DNA from: Streptomyces antibioticus
GTDB taxonomy: Bacteria; Actinomycetota; Actinomycetes; Streptomycetales; Streptomycetaceae
NCBI RefSeq assembly: GCF_002019855.1
Contig: NZ_CM007717.1
Coordinates: forward strand, 434,001 to 498,000
DNA length: 64,000 nt
Direction of reading: 5' to 3'
In this document: positions 17,091 to 24,870 of the stretch, in pieces
Numbering within the stretch: the first letter of the stretch is position 1
Layout: each line of letters starts with the position of its first letter
Notes under the pieces: model-generated
Seen by the model: only the letters and a program-made list of their open reading frames with translations
Told to the model about the DNA's origin: nothing
Databases searched by the model: none
Program-made: the position numbers and the translations under genes

Positions 17091-17906
17091 GTGGACAACG
17101 CTCTCGGAGACTTTCTGCGAGCCCGTCGCGAACTCATCACACCGGCCGAGGCGGGTCTGGCGGCCGGACACGGGATACGCCGGGTGCCGGGGCTGCGTCG
17201 TGAGGAAGTGGCCCTGCTGGCGGGTATCAGCGTCGAGTACTACCTGCGCCTGGAACAGGGGCGCGACCGCAATCCCTCAGCCCAGGTGATCCACGCACTG
17301 GCCGGGGTGCTCCAACTGGACGCCGAAGGCACGGCCTATCTGATGTCGCTGACCGGCCGAAGGCCCCGTCGTGGGCAGGGTTCTGGGGACGAACGCGTGC
17401 CCGCGAACCTCGTCCTGCTGCTGCACACCCTCAACGTGCCCGCCATGGTGTTCAACAAGTACAGCGACGTGCTGGCCGCGAACCGTATGGCCCGAGCCCT
17501 GTCACCGGAGATGAAGCCCGGGACGAACCGCCTGCGTGTGCTGTTCACCGAGCAGGCGGCACGCGACTATCGCGACGACTGGGAGACGTACACAGCCACC
17601 GCAGTGGCCCACCTGCGCGCCCGCATCGGCACCGAGACCGACGACGAACGTCTCCACGCCCTGATCGGTGAACTCTCCCTCAAGAGCGAACGGTTCCGCC
17701 GGCTGTGGGCGCGCCACGACGTACGCACGGCACAAGAGGTCACCTTCCGCATACGGCATCCGCAGGCAGGCCCGATGGAACTGCTCGTCGAAAAGTTCCA
17801 GGTGGCCGGCCCGCAGGAGTGGGAAGTACTGCTGCTCCACGCCGCTCCGGGCACCCCCACAGCCGACGCCCTGGACTTCCTGGCCACGCTCAGCGCCTCG
17901 GAGTAG
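17091..17906 (+). CDS. XRE-family regulator with MmyB-like ligand domain
   Basis: 271 residues, GTG start. The N-terminal helix-turn-helix carries the hallmark RRVPGLRREEVALLAGISV and YYLRLEQGRDRNPS of the MmyB-like group. The C-terminal domain (from about residue 100) with MVFNKYSDVLAANRMARAL and FRRLWARHDVR matches the fatty-acid-like ligand domain of that group. It lies back to back with the SDR gene, its presumed target, and its last 17 bases overlap the convergent LLM gene. Confidence 0.9.
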   Translation: MDNALGDFLRARRELITPAEAGLAAGHGIRRVPGLRREEVALLAGISVEYYLRLEQGRDRNPSAQVIHALAGVLQLDAEGTAYLMSLTGRRPRRGQGSGDERVPANLVLLLHTLNVPAMVFNKYSDVLAANRMARALSPEMKPGTNRLRVLFTEQAARDYRDDWETYTATAVAHLRARIGTETDDERLHALIGELSLKSERFRRLWARHDVRTAQEVTFRIRHPQAGPMELLVEKFQVAGPQEWEVLLLHAAPGTPTADALDFLATLSASE

Positions 17907-18924
17907 GGGATTCGGCGAGTTCTTTCCTCAACACGGGCAGCACCTCGCTGCCGACGAGGTCGATGACGTTGTGGATCTTGGACTCGGGCATACCGCCGAA
18001 GTCGAAGCCGAACAGGACCCTGCGCAGGGTGCCGAAGTGCTCCGGGAACCTCAGCACCTTCTCGACCACCTGCGCCGGGCTGCCGACCGTCAGGCCGGTG
18101 GTCGCCGTCTCCTCCTCCATGGACACACCGGACCGGGAGTGGATGGGGTGCGCGTCGTAGTAGGGGCGGTACTCCCGCATGGCGTCCTGCGAGTTCGCGT
18201 GCACCCAGATCCCGGATCCCGCGCCGACGATGCCGTCCTCGGGCGCACCGTGACCGTGATGGGCGAAGCGCCGGCGGTACAGCGCGACGGAACGGGCGTA
18301 GTGCTCCATCGGCGCGAACATGTTGTTGACGAAGAAGCCGTCGCCGTATCGTGCCGCCTGTTCGGCGATCTCGGGGGTGCGTACGGAGCCGTGCCATACG
18401 AACGGCGGAACGCCGTTCAGCGGCCGGGGCACCGAGGTGAAGCCCGTCAGCGGCGCGCGGAACCGCCCGGCCCAGTTCACGTTCTCCTCGCGCCACAGCA
18501 GGCGCAGCAGTGCGTAGTTCTCGACGGTGAGCGGAAGGCTGTCCTGGACGTCCTGGCCGAACCAGGGATAGACGGCCGGCGTGTTTCCGCGGCCGAGCAT
18601 CAAGTCGACCCGGCCGCTCGCGAGGTGCTGGAGCGTCGCGAATTCCTCGGCGATCTTCACGGGGTCGTTGGTGGTGATGAGCGTCGTCGACGTCGAGAGC
18701 GTCAACCGCTTGGTCCGTGCCGCGATGTAGGCCAGGAGCGTCGTGTCAGAGCTGGAGAAGTACGGCGGGTTGTGATGCTCGCCGATCGCGAAGACGTCGA
18801 AGCCGGCCTCCTCGGCGTGGACGGCGATGCGCATGAGCGCGTGGATGCGTTCGTGCTCGGAGACGAGAACACCGCTGACGGGGTCACGCGTGATGTCGCC
18901 GATGCTCGATATGCCGAATTCCAT
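17890..18924 (-). CDS. LLM-class flavin-dependent oxidoreductase
   Basis: 344 residues of the bacterial luciferase-like family, TIM-barrel flavin (FMN or F420) monooxygenases or reductases. Visible family elements are the N-terminal HAEEAGFDVFAIGEHHNPP, TLSTSTTLITTNDPVKIAEE, the LASGRVDLMLGRGN segment and PPFVWHGSVRTPEIAEQAA. The ATG at 18924 follows GGAGGCAGG at good spacing. A 22-base motif shared with two other promoters lies 63 bases upstream, between this gene and the divergent PPOX gene. The substrate is not indicated. Confidence 0.85.
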   Translation of the reverse strand: MEFGISSIGDITRDPVSGVLVSEHERIHALMRIAVHAEEAGFDVFAIGEHHNPPYFSSSDTTLLAYIAARTKRLTLSTSTTLITTNDPVKIAEEFATLQHLASGRVDLMLGRGNTPAVYPWFGQDVQDSLPLTVENYALLRLLWREENVNWAGRFRAPLTGFTSVPRPLNGVPPFVWHGSVRTPEIAEQAARYGDGFFVNNMFAPMEHYARSVALYRRRFAHHGHGAPEDGIVGAGSGIWVHANSQDAMREYRPYYDAHPIHSRSGVSMEEETATTGLTVGSPAQVVEKVLRFPEHFGTLRRVLFGFDFGGMPESKIHNVIDLVGSEVLPVLRKELAESPTPRR

Positions 18925-18986
18925 GTTCCTGCCTCCGTGAGGGGGACGACCGGCTTTCATCTGGCTGTCGCAGCCGCCTGAGCTAG

Positions 18987-19008
18987 GCGGGGTATAGTCC
19001 GTTTACGT
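18987..19008 (+). promoter_or_regulatory. Recurrent motif, copy 1
   Basis: A 22-base element with core GTATAGTCCGTTTACG, 84 bases before the PPOX start. It is identical at 21 of 22 positions to the copy at 21262-21283 and close to the one at 25844-25861. It contains a TATAGT hexamer that could serve as a -10 box, or it may be an operator. Confidence 0.55.
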
Positions 19009-19091
19009 TCCATCGGTGATGCTCGCCTGTCGGCTCAAGGACGGGCCCACGCGTCGCCTCTCCGCCGACACTCGCCCGATCAAGGGGATCC

Positions 19092-19502
19092 ATGAGCGTC
19101 TTCACTGCCAACGAGCAGACGTACCTCGACAGCCAGCTCCTCGGCCGCCTGGCAACTCTCGCCCCCGACGGAGCGCCTCAGGCCAGGCCGGTCGCTTTCG
19201 TCTACAACCGCGAGTACGACACGATCGACATCGGCGGCCACAACCTCGTCGCCAGCCGCAAGTACCGCAATATCCAGGCCGACCCGCGTGTCTCTCTCGT
19301 CATCGACGACCTGGCCTCGACCACACCCTGGAATCCACGGGGCATTGAAATCCGTGGCACCGCCGAGCTTCTCGCCGCCGAGCCGCTGCGGCCGGGCTTC
19401 GACGCCGCACTGATCCGCATCCATCCCGCCCGCGTACTCGCCTGGGGCCTGGACACCGACCCCTACGAGCCGCCGAACGCCCGCAACGTCACCTACGGGT
19501 GA
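19092..19502 (+). CDS. PPOX-class F420- or FMN-dependent enzyme
   Basis: 136 residues, the split-barrel fold of pyridoxamine-phosphate-oxidase-like proteins. The pattern LLGRLATLAPDGAPQARPVA, then VASRKYRNIQADPRVSLVID and RGIEIRGTAELL is that of the actinobacterial PPOX group with F420-dependent members. The ATG follows AAGGGG. The C-terminal IHPARVLAWGLD is also typical. Its 3' end overlaps the convergent YceI gene by 14 bases. The upstream 22-base motif suggests common control with the LUD and TetR genes further on. Confidence 0.87.
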   Translation: MSVFTANEQTYLDSQLLGRLATLAPDGAPQARPVAFVYNREYDTIDIGGHNLVASRKYRNIQADPRVSLVIDDLASTTPWNPRGIEIRGTAELLAAEPLRPGFDAALIRIHPARVLAWGLDTDPYEPPNARNVTYG

Positions 19503-19998
19503 ACCCGAGCGTCGAGGTCACCGTCGTCAGGCCACGCATCATCCCCAGCCTGTTCCAGTCCAGGCCGAACTGGTCCCGGTCGACGGTGAACTCGGTGGTC
19601 AGCGTGATCGCGTCCGGGCTCGACTCGGTGACCTTCACGGTGACGGTCTGCGGGCGGCTGACACCGCGTACGGTCAACTGGCCTTTGACCTCTACGACGT
19701 CGTTCTGGCGGAACACCGCGTCCCGGACTGCGAAGACGAGCGTGGGGTGGTGCTCGACGTCGAAGAAGTCCGCGCTGCGCAGGTGCTCATCGCGCTTGGT
19801 GTGCTTGGTGTCCAGGGAGGCGGCGTCCAGGGTCACCGCGCCGCGGACGGTGCCGTCGGGGCGGACCTCGCCCTCGCCGGAGACACCGGTGAACGTTCCC
19901 TTCACGGTGACCATGCCCCACATCGTCACGTGGCTGATGGCGACGGTGGAGCGGGTGGCGTCGAGCTGCCACAGGCCGGTTTCTACAGCGGTGGTCAT
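19489..19998 (-). CDS. YceI-family lipocalin-like protein
   Basis: 169 residues. The family pattern is complete: TGLWQLDATRSTVAISHVT at the start, GTFTGVSGEGEV, TLDAASLDTKHTKRDEHLRS, FFDVEHHPTLVF and VKGQLTVRGVSRPQTV. YceI proteins bind polyprenoid or other amphiphilic ligands in a beta-barrel. There is no signal peptide, as is usual in Streptomyces homologues. The start follows an AGGAGAG-type site (minus strand). It faces the PPOX gene. A role in redox or isoprenoid handling fits the surroundings but is unproven. Confidence 0.93.
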   Translation of the reverse strand: MTTAVETGLWQLDATRSTVAISHVTMWGMVTVKGTFTGVSGEGEVRPDGTVRGAVTLDAASLDTKHTKRDEHLRSADFFDVEHHPTLVFAVRDAVFRQNDVVEVKGQLTVRGVSRPQTVTVKVTESSPDAITLTTEFTVDRDQFGLDWNRLGMMRGLTTVTSTLGFTRR

Positions 19999-20063
19999 GG
20001 GTTCTCTCCTTGATGAGTACGTACTGAATTGACGACCACGGGTGGCGGGTGAGCCCCGCCTGC

Positions 20064-20489
20064 TCAGGGGAAGGTCACGCCGACCGTGTAGACACCGCTG
20101 CCGCTGGTCGCCACTACCTCGACCCGGTAGGCGCCGGGCACCCCCTCGTAGGAGAGCGTCTTGACGTCTTCCTCACCCGAGGAGGTCGCGACGGTCCGGA
20201 GCCCGCCGGTTCCGAAGTGCCTGAGCACGAGATCGAAGTCCGCGCCGTCCGGCCCGTCCAGACATGCGTCGATCGTGCCTGCCCGGGCGACGATGAAGTA
20301 GCTCCACGGGATCGAGGTCCTGCCTTCGACCACTCGGCCGGACGCGGTGAAAGCGTGGTCCGCGCAGTCGATCGCGGCCGAGGCCGTCGGCACGGCGGTT
20401 GTCTGCGCGGCGACGGCAGGCGAGGTGGTTGCCAGGCATGCGGCGAATACGGCGGCACCAACGGTCGCGATCGATCGATGACGTCTCAC
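20064..20489 (-). CDS. Secreted protein with a pre-peptidase-C-like domain
   Basis: 141 residues, GTG start behind AGAGGAC. A signal peptide is evident: basic RRHRS, a hydrophobic stretch to about residue 25 and an AVA-AQ cleavage site near residue 29. The mature part ends in a small beta-domain (DFDLVLRHFGTGGLRTVATS, TLSYEGVPGAYRVEVVA, SGSGVYTVGV) like the PPC domains found at the end of secreted Streptomyces proteases; here it stands alone, without a catalytic domain. It starts 56 bases after the LUD gene on the same strand. Function beyond secretion and carbohydrate or protein binding is unknown. Confidence 0.75.
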   Translation of the reverse strand: MRRHRSIATVGAAVFAACLATTSPAVAAQTTAVPTASAAIDCADHAFTASGRVVEGRTSIPWSYFIVARAGTIDACLDGPDGADFDLVLRHFGTGGLRTVATSSGEEDVKTLSYEGVPGAYRVEVVATSGSGVYTVGVTFP

Positions 20490-20545
20490 GAGGTCCTCTC
20501 CACAACGGTTGAAGAGCTTCACTTGGCGAGTGCTTCCTGCGGGTC

Positions 20546-21175
20546 TCAGAACCCGACGTTCTGGCGGATCAGCACCAGGTGAATGCGGCCGGGCTGCTCC
20601 TGCCGGATCTCCAGGAGCTTGCCGATGTAGCTGTGCTGCCCGTACGCGGCCTGCGCCCGGACGTCCTCGAGCTTGAGGCTGTGCTCGACGACGCGCTCGT
20701 GAGCAGCCTGCAAGGTGGGGACGAGCTTCTGCGTGCCGGCCACCAGGATGACGTTCGGGGCGTCCCAGACGTAGGCGGCGAGCTGGCTGCCGGTGGCCGA
20801 GGCGATGACCAGGGTGCCGTCGGCGGTGATGGCGTGGACGCTGCCGAGGGCGTAGTCGGCCTGCCCGGCGATGGCCTTCATCTCCTGCTGCTGGGTCTGG
20901 AAGTCCAGCGTCATCATCTTGTTGCGGGCCGACACGTACGGGCCGTCCGGGTCGTTGATCGCCGCTTCGATGCCGGACTCCCGCAGCGTGGCCGAGGTGT
21001 TGGTCATCACGGGCGAACCGTGCGGGATCCGCTTCAGCACGCTCTGCCGGGCGGACTCGAAGTCGTCGACGACCTCCACGCCGAAGCCGTGCTCCTCGAG
21101 CGCGGCCACTGTCGCCGTGAGGGTCTGCTCGTCCGGCAGCGTCGTGAAGCGCGCCTCGCCGTCGATCGTGGTCAT
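20546..21175 (-). CDS. LUD-domain protein (LutC-like)
   Basis: 209 residues of the lactate-utilisation LUD/YkgG family. The motifs IPHGSPVMTNTSATLRESGI, ALGSVHAITADGTLVIASAT, GSQLAAY and NVILVAGTQKLVPTL are characteristic. Stand-alone LUD proteins of this type are separate from the lutABC lactate operon; no lutA or lutB gene is here, so a lactate role is not supported. The ATG follows GGGAGAAA. The recurrent 22-base motif lies 87 bases upstream in the same orientation relative to the gene as at the PPOX gene. Confidence 0.87.
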   Translation of the reverse strand: MTTIDGEARFTTLPDEQTLTATVAALEEHGFGVEVVDDFESARQSVLKRIPHGSPVMTNTSATLRESGIEAAINDPDGPYVSARNKMMTLDFQTQQQEMKAIAGQADYALGSVHAITADGTLVIASATGSQLAAYVWDAPNVILVAGTQKLVPTLQAAHERVVEHSLKLEDVRAQAAYGQHSYIGKLLEIRQEQPGRIHLVLIRQNVGF

Positions 21176-21261
21176 GGGTTTCTCCCTTGTGGAGTGGGGC
21201 TCGGCAGAGTCGCGACACACGGTTCTGCCCGTTGGCCGACAGGCGCGGAACCATCCGGTCG

Positions 21262-21283
21262 ACGTAAACGGACTTTACCCCGC
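21262..21283 (-). promoter_or_regulatory. Recurrent motif, copy 2
   Basis: On the plus strand the core reads GTAAACGGACTTTACCCCGC. It differs from copy 1 at one of 22 positions and sits at nearly the same distance (87 against 84 bases) from the start of its gene, here the LUD gene. Confidence 0.55.
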
Positions 21284-21402
21284 TTAGTGAGTGCAGGCAA
21301 TGCCGGAGGTCGGCACGCAGGACGGCGAACGCGTCACGCGTCACGCACGCTCAGCGGTTTGGAGGCTCTGACCAGGAAATTCAGCGTGGTCTCGGTGAAA
21401 GC

Positions 21403-21435
21403 AAAAAACCCGTCCGATCTTGCGATCGGACGGGT
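21403..21435 (-). terminator. Intrinsic terminator of the TetR gene
   Basis: A perfect 12-base stem (ACCCGTCCGATC / GATCGGACGGGT, 4-base loop TTGC) is followed on the minus strand by a run of T residues, 28 bases after the stop of the TetR gene at 21463. It is an unusually canonical rho-independent terminator for such a GC-rich genome. Confidence 0.88.
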
Positions 21436-21462
21436 ACATGAAGGGGTTCCTTCTCACACTGC

Positions 21463-22047
21463 TCAGGGGCGGAGCCCCCGCAGGAGCAGGTCGATCAGTC
21501 TGCGCGGGTTGTAGCGGGGATCCTGGTCCGGGGCGATGCAGAGGTTGCCGATACCCCGCATCAGCTCATAGGGCTGGATGTCGGCGGAGACTTCGCCCGC
21601 GTCGACGGCGGCATCGAGGAGCTGCTCGGCAACGGGCAGCAGCCGGTCGAGGAAGTACGCGTGGAGGGTGGCCGAGCTGCTGTCCGACTGGGGGATCGCG
21701 GCGAGGCCGTGTTTGGTGACCAGGAAGTCGACGAAGAGGTCGACCCACTGACGCAGCGCCACCATCGGGGACTCGCTCTCGGCCAGCAGGCACGGACCGG
21801 CCTCGGCGCACTCCTCGACCTGGTGGCGGAAGACGGCTACGACGAGATCCGCCCGCGTCGGGAAGTGGCGGTAGAGGGTCCCCATGCCCACGCCCGCTCT
21901 GGCTGCGACCTCACGGACGGGCGCATCGACACCGGATGTCGCGAACACCTCCGCAGCCGCGGCGAGCAGCTTCTTCTGGTTGCGCACCACGTCGGCCCGC
22001 TTGGCCGTGATCGGCACGTCTCCGGACTGCTCCGCACTGCTGGGCAC
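21463..22047 (-). CDS. TetR-family repressor
   Basis: 194 residues. The helix-turn-helix segment reads VREVAARAGVGMGTLYRHFP after AAAEVFATSGVDA, and the C-terminal domain has LRQWVDLFVDFLVTKHGL and IGNLCIAPDQDPRYNPRRLI, the SBP/KstR-like actinobacterial type. Two consecutive GTG codons (22050 and 22047) follow an AGAGGAGG site; the second has better spacing. It is divergent from an alpha/beta hydrolase gene, and two short palindromes in the shared region are probable operators, so it likely represses itself and the hydrolase-SDR genes. Confidence 0.86.
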   Translation of the reverse strand: MPSSAEQSGDVPITAKRADVVRNQKKLLAAAAEVFATSGVDAPVREVAARAGVGMGTLYRHFPTRADLVVAVFRHQVEECAEAGPCLLAESESPMVALRQWVDLFVDFLVTKHGLAAIPQSDSSSATLHAYFLDRLLPVAEQLLDAAVDAGEVSADIQPYELMRGIGNLCIAPDQDPRYNPRRLIDLLLRGLRP

Positions 22048-22104
22048 CACGCCTCCTCTCCCATGACCGCCGCTCAGGCGGGATGAACCTCTCCGGTTGC
22101 AAAG

Positions 22105-22142
22105 CGGAGCGATGCTCCGTATCGTAAATGGAGCAACGTTCC
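22105..22142. promoter_or_regulatory. Paired palindromes, probable TetR operators
   Basis: CGGAGCGATGCTCCG (22105-22119) is a perfect palindrome with 6-base arms; GGAGCAACGTTCC (22130-22142) is a one-mismatch version. Centres are 24 bases apart, about two helical turns. Confidence 0.6.
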
Positions 22143-22249
22143 GCTTCGTCGAGTTTAGCCGAGCCCGAACGTTTCTCACCGCTCCCACCCGCCCTCCGTG
22201 CCTCGACGTGCCGCGACCAGCCACGGAGGCCTCAGAAAGGGGCACACCC

Positions 22250-23218
22250 ATGCCTGAGTGGACTTCCGTCGCCGACTCCTACCTGCACCCGTCCGCCCCG
22301 CCCGTGATGTCGGTCAGCCCCATCGCGCTGGCCGTGCCCGGACGCCCCCTGGACCTCGAAGTCCGTGTCTCCGCACCCCTGACCGGTACCGACCTGCCGG
22401 TCATCCTCCTGTCGCACGGCCACGGCGGGGCCTACGGCCTGTCCTCGCTCGACGGCTACCTCCCCCTCGCCAAGGTCTGGGCGGCCCGCGGCTTCGTCGT
22501 GATCCAGCCCAACCACCTCAGCGCCCCGAGGCTGAGCCGCCTGGTCGGCGACAGGCCCGAAGCGCCGCTGTTCTGGCGCTCGCGCGCCGAGGACATGAGC
22601 CACATCCTCGACCGGCTCGACGAGATCGAGCAGGCCGTACCGCAGCTCGCCGGGCGCGTCGACCGCGGCAAGGTCGCGGTGGCCGGGCACTCTCTGGGCG
22701 GCTTCACCGCCGAACTCCTCCTCGGCGCCCGGATCACCGACCTCGACACGGACGAAGAGGTGAACCTCCTGGAGCCCCGGATCACGCAGGGCGTGCTGAT
22801 CGGCGCGACCGGCAGGGGTGGCGACACGTTCAACGGCTTCGCGGCCGACCGGGTGCCGGTCTTCCGCACCATGAACCTCACCACGATGACCACGCCCGCG
22901 CTTGTCGTCGCCGGCGACAAGGACGACTCCCAGCACTGGACGACCATGGGGCCGGACTGGCACGCCGACCCCTACCACCTGGCCCCCGGGCCCAAGACCC
23001 TGCTGACCGTCTTCAACGGTGAGCACCTCTTCGGCGGGATCCAGGGCCACGACAGCGTCGAGACCTCGGACGAGAGCCCCGACCGGGTCGCCGCGGTCGC
23101 CGAACTGACCGCCGCCTACCTGCTCACCGCGTTCGGCTCCGACGACACCGCCTGGCAGACGGCGCAGGACGCACTCACCACAGGCCCCGACGCTTTCGGC
23201 CGCGTCGAATCCAAGTAG
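22250..23218 (+). CDS. Alpha/beta hydrolase, chlorophyllase/dienelactone type
   Basis: 322 residues. The core fold is seen in PVILLSHGHGGAYG (oxyanion region), the nucleophile elbow GHSLGG at residues 146-151 with Ser148, ALVVAGDKDDSQ carrying the acid, and the late His in FNGEHLFGG. Similar Streptomyces proteins are annotated as platelet-activating-factor acetylhydrolase- or chlorophyllase-like. No signal peptide is evident. The ATG follows AAAGGGG. It is divergent from the TetR gene and followed, after a hairpin, by two SDR genes and an epimerase on the same strand. Confidence 0.82.
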   Translation: MPEWTSVADSYLHPSAPPVMSVSPIALAVPGRPLDLEVRVSAPLTGTDLPVILLSHGHGGAYGLSSLDGYLPLAKVWAARGFVVIQPNHLSAPRLSRLVGDRPEAPLFWRSRAEDMSHILDRLDEIEQAVPQLAGRVDRGKVAVAGHSLGGFTAELLLGARITDLDTDEEVNLLEPRITQGVLIGATGRGGDTFNGFAADRVPVFRTMNLTTMTTPALVVAGDKDDSQHWTTMGPDWHADPYHLAPGPKTLLTVFNGEHLFGGIQGHDSVETSDESPDRVAAVAELTAAYLLTAFGSDDTAWQTAQDALTTGPDAFGRVESK

Positions 23219-23238
23219 TCGCCAGGACCCCATCCCGA

Positions 23239-23256
23239 GGGCTGGGCGACCAGCCC
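23239..23256 (+). terminator. Hairpin after the hydrolase gene
   Basis: GGGCTGG and CCAGCCC form a perfect 7-base stem with a 4-base loop 20 bases after the stop codon and 19 bases before the next start. Without a T-run it may be an attenuator or processing site rather than a full terminator. Confidence 0.35.
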
Positions 23257-23275
23257 ACCGAGAGGAGCACATCCC

Positions 23276-24025
23276 ATGCAGAACACTCCCGTAGCCCTGG
23301 TCACCGGGGCGAACGCAGGCATCGGCCGGCAGGTGGCGAAGGAACTCGCCGGGCACGGGTACACCGTGCTCGTCGGCTCCCGGGACCTGGGCCGCGGCGA
23401 AGCCGCCGCGGCCGAGATCGACGGGGACGCCCACGCGGTGCAGCTCGACGTCACCGACGAGGGGTCGATCGCGGCCGCCGCACAGCGGATCCGAAACGAG
23501 TTCGGCCGCCTCGACGTGCTGGTCAACAACGCCGGCATCTCGTTCGTCGGCGATGCCGACACGCCGCTGGAGGAGCGTGCCCGCGCGGGCCTGCTCACCG
23601 AGGTGTCACCCGACGTCGTCCGCCAGTTCTTCGAGACGAACGTCATCGGACCGATCGCACTGACGCAGGCGCTGCTTCCGCTGCTCCGCGAGGCCCCGGC
23701 GGCGCGGATCGTCAACGTGGGCAGCTCCGGCAGCTCACTCACGCTGAACGCCGACGAAAGCAACCCGCAGCGTTCCATGTTCGGTATCTATCCGACCTCG
23801 AAGTCCGCGCTGCACGCCGCCACGCTCGGATTCGCCACCGCCCTGGAGCCGGCCGGCATCAAGGTCAACGTCGCGGACCCCGGTTTCACGGCGACCGCCC
23901 TCAACAACTTCCAGGGCACGAAGACCGTGGAGGAAGGCGCCCGGCACGTCGTCCGCATGGCGCTCATAGGACCTGACGGTCCGACGGGCACGTTCTCCGG
24001 CGACGACGGTCCTCTCCCCTGGTAG
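23276..24025 (+). CDS. Short-chain dehydrogenase/reductase
   Basis: 249 residues. TGANAGIG is the cofactor motif, VGSRDLGRGEAAA suggests NADP(H), NNAGIS is the structural motif, the catalytic Ser lies in VGSSGSSLT and the YxxxK in IYPTSKSAL. PGFTATALNNF and a C-terminal FSGDDGPLPW are shared with the next gene, so the two are paralogues (closely alike in length and ends). The ATG follows GAGAGGAG. Such carbonyl-reductase-like SDRs are common; the substrate is not indicated. Confidence 0.9.
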   Translation: MQNTPVALVTGANAGIGRQVAKELAGHGYTVLVGSRDLGRGEAAAAEIDGDAHAVQLDVTDEGSIAAAAQRIRNEFGRLDVLVNNAGISFVGDADTPLEERARAGLLTEVSPDVVRQFFETNVIGPIALTQALLPLLREAPAARIVNVGSSGSSLTLNADESNPQRSMFGIYPTSKSALHAATLGFATALEPAGIKVNVADPGFTATALNNFQGTKTVEEGARHVVRMALIGPDGPTGTFSGDDGPLPW

Positions 24026-24043
24026 CAGACCGGACACCAGCGC

Positions 24044-24077
24044 CACCAGCACCAGCACCAGCACCAGCACCAGCACT
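24044..24077 (+). repeat. CACCAG hexamer repeat
   Basis: Five perfect tandem copies of CACCAG plus a partial one fill most of the 63-base gap between the two SDR genes, just before the ribosome site of the second. Such a repeat can change length by slippage and alter spacing. Confidence 0.9.
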
Positions 24078-24088
24078 GAAGGAATTCC

Positions 24089-24826
24089 ATGAGTCACCCC
24101 ATGATCGCCCTGGTCACCGGCGGCAACAAAGGCATCGGCCGCGAAATCGCAGCCCAGCTCGCCGAACTCGGCCACACCGTCCTGATCGGTGCACGAAGCG
24201 TCGAGCGCGGTGAAAAGACCGCCGCCGAACTACGCGCAGCGGGCGGCGACGTCACCGCCGTCGCCCTCGACGTCACCGACCCCGCCTCGGCGTCCGCCGC
24301 TGCCGAGACGGTCCGGTCCCGCTTCGGCCGCCTCGACGCACTGATCAACAACGCCGGTGTCAGCCACCAGCCCGGAGCCGACTTCGCCGGGCAACTGCCC
24401 CGCTCGGCCGATGTCGACCACGTCCGCCACGTGTTCGAGACGAACGTGTTCGGTGTCATCACCGTCAGCAGCGCGTTCCTGCCGCTGCTGCGCAACTCCG
24501 ACAGCCCGCGGATCGTCAACGTATCCAGCAGCGCCGGCTCCCTCGCGGCGATCTCCGACTTCGCCAACAGCGATCCCATCGCGCTGGGCTACGTCCCCTC
24601 CAAGACCGCGCTGACCGCGGTGACCATGATGTACGCCCGTGACCTCGCCTCCGAGAAGATCCTCGTCAACGCGGTCTGCCCCGGGTTCGTCGCCACCGAC
24701 CTGAACAACCACCGCGGGACCGGGACTCCGCAGGACGGTGCTCGCCAGGCGGTTGCCATGGCCACCATCGGTGCCGATGGCCCCACCGGGACCTTCACCG
24801 ACGTCGACGGCCCCGTTCCCTGGTGA
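24089..24826 (+). CDS. Short-chain dehydrogenase/reductase
   Basis: 245 residues, paralogous to the gene before it. Motifs: TGGNKGIG, IGARSVERGEK (NADP-type), NNAGVS, catalytic Ser in VSSSAGSLA, YxxxK in YVPSKTAL, PGFVATDLNNHRG and a C-terminal FTDVDGPVPW. The ATG follows GAAGGA, immediately downstream of the CACCAG repeat. It probably belongs to one transcript with the preceding SDR and the following epimerase-like gene (45-base gap). Confidence 0.9.
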   Translation: MSHPMIALVTGGNKGIGREIAAQLAELGHTVLIGARSVERGEKTAAELRAAGGDVTAVALDVTDPASASAAAETVRSRFGRLDALINNAGVSHQPGADFAGQLPRSADVDHVRHVFETNVFGVITVSSAFLPLLRNSDSPRIVNVSSSAGSLAAISDFANSDPIALGYVPSKTALTAVTMMYARDLASEKILVNAVCPGFVATDLNNHRGTGTPQDGARQAVAMATIGADGPTGTFTDVDGPVPW

Positions 24827-24870
24827 CCGCGAACTCATCGGCCGGATTCTCAACCACTGCGAGGAAAACA

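Noticed and set aside
21463..22251. Start of the TetR gene at 22251
   Set aside because: The extended N-terminus overlaps the operator palindromes and lacks family similarity; the GTG at 22047 after AGGAGG fits better.
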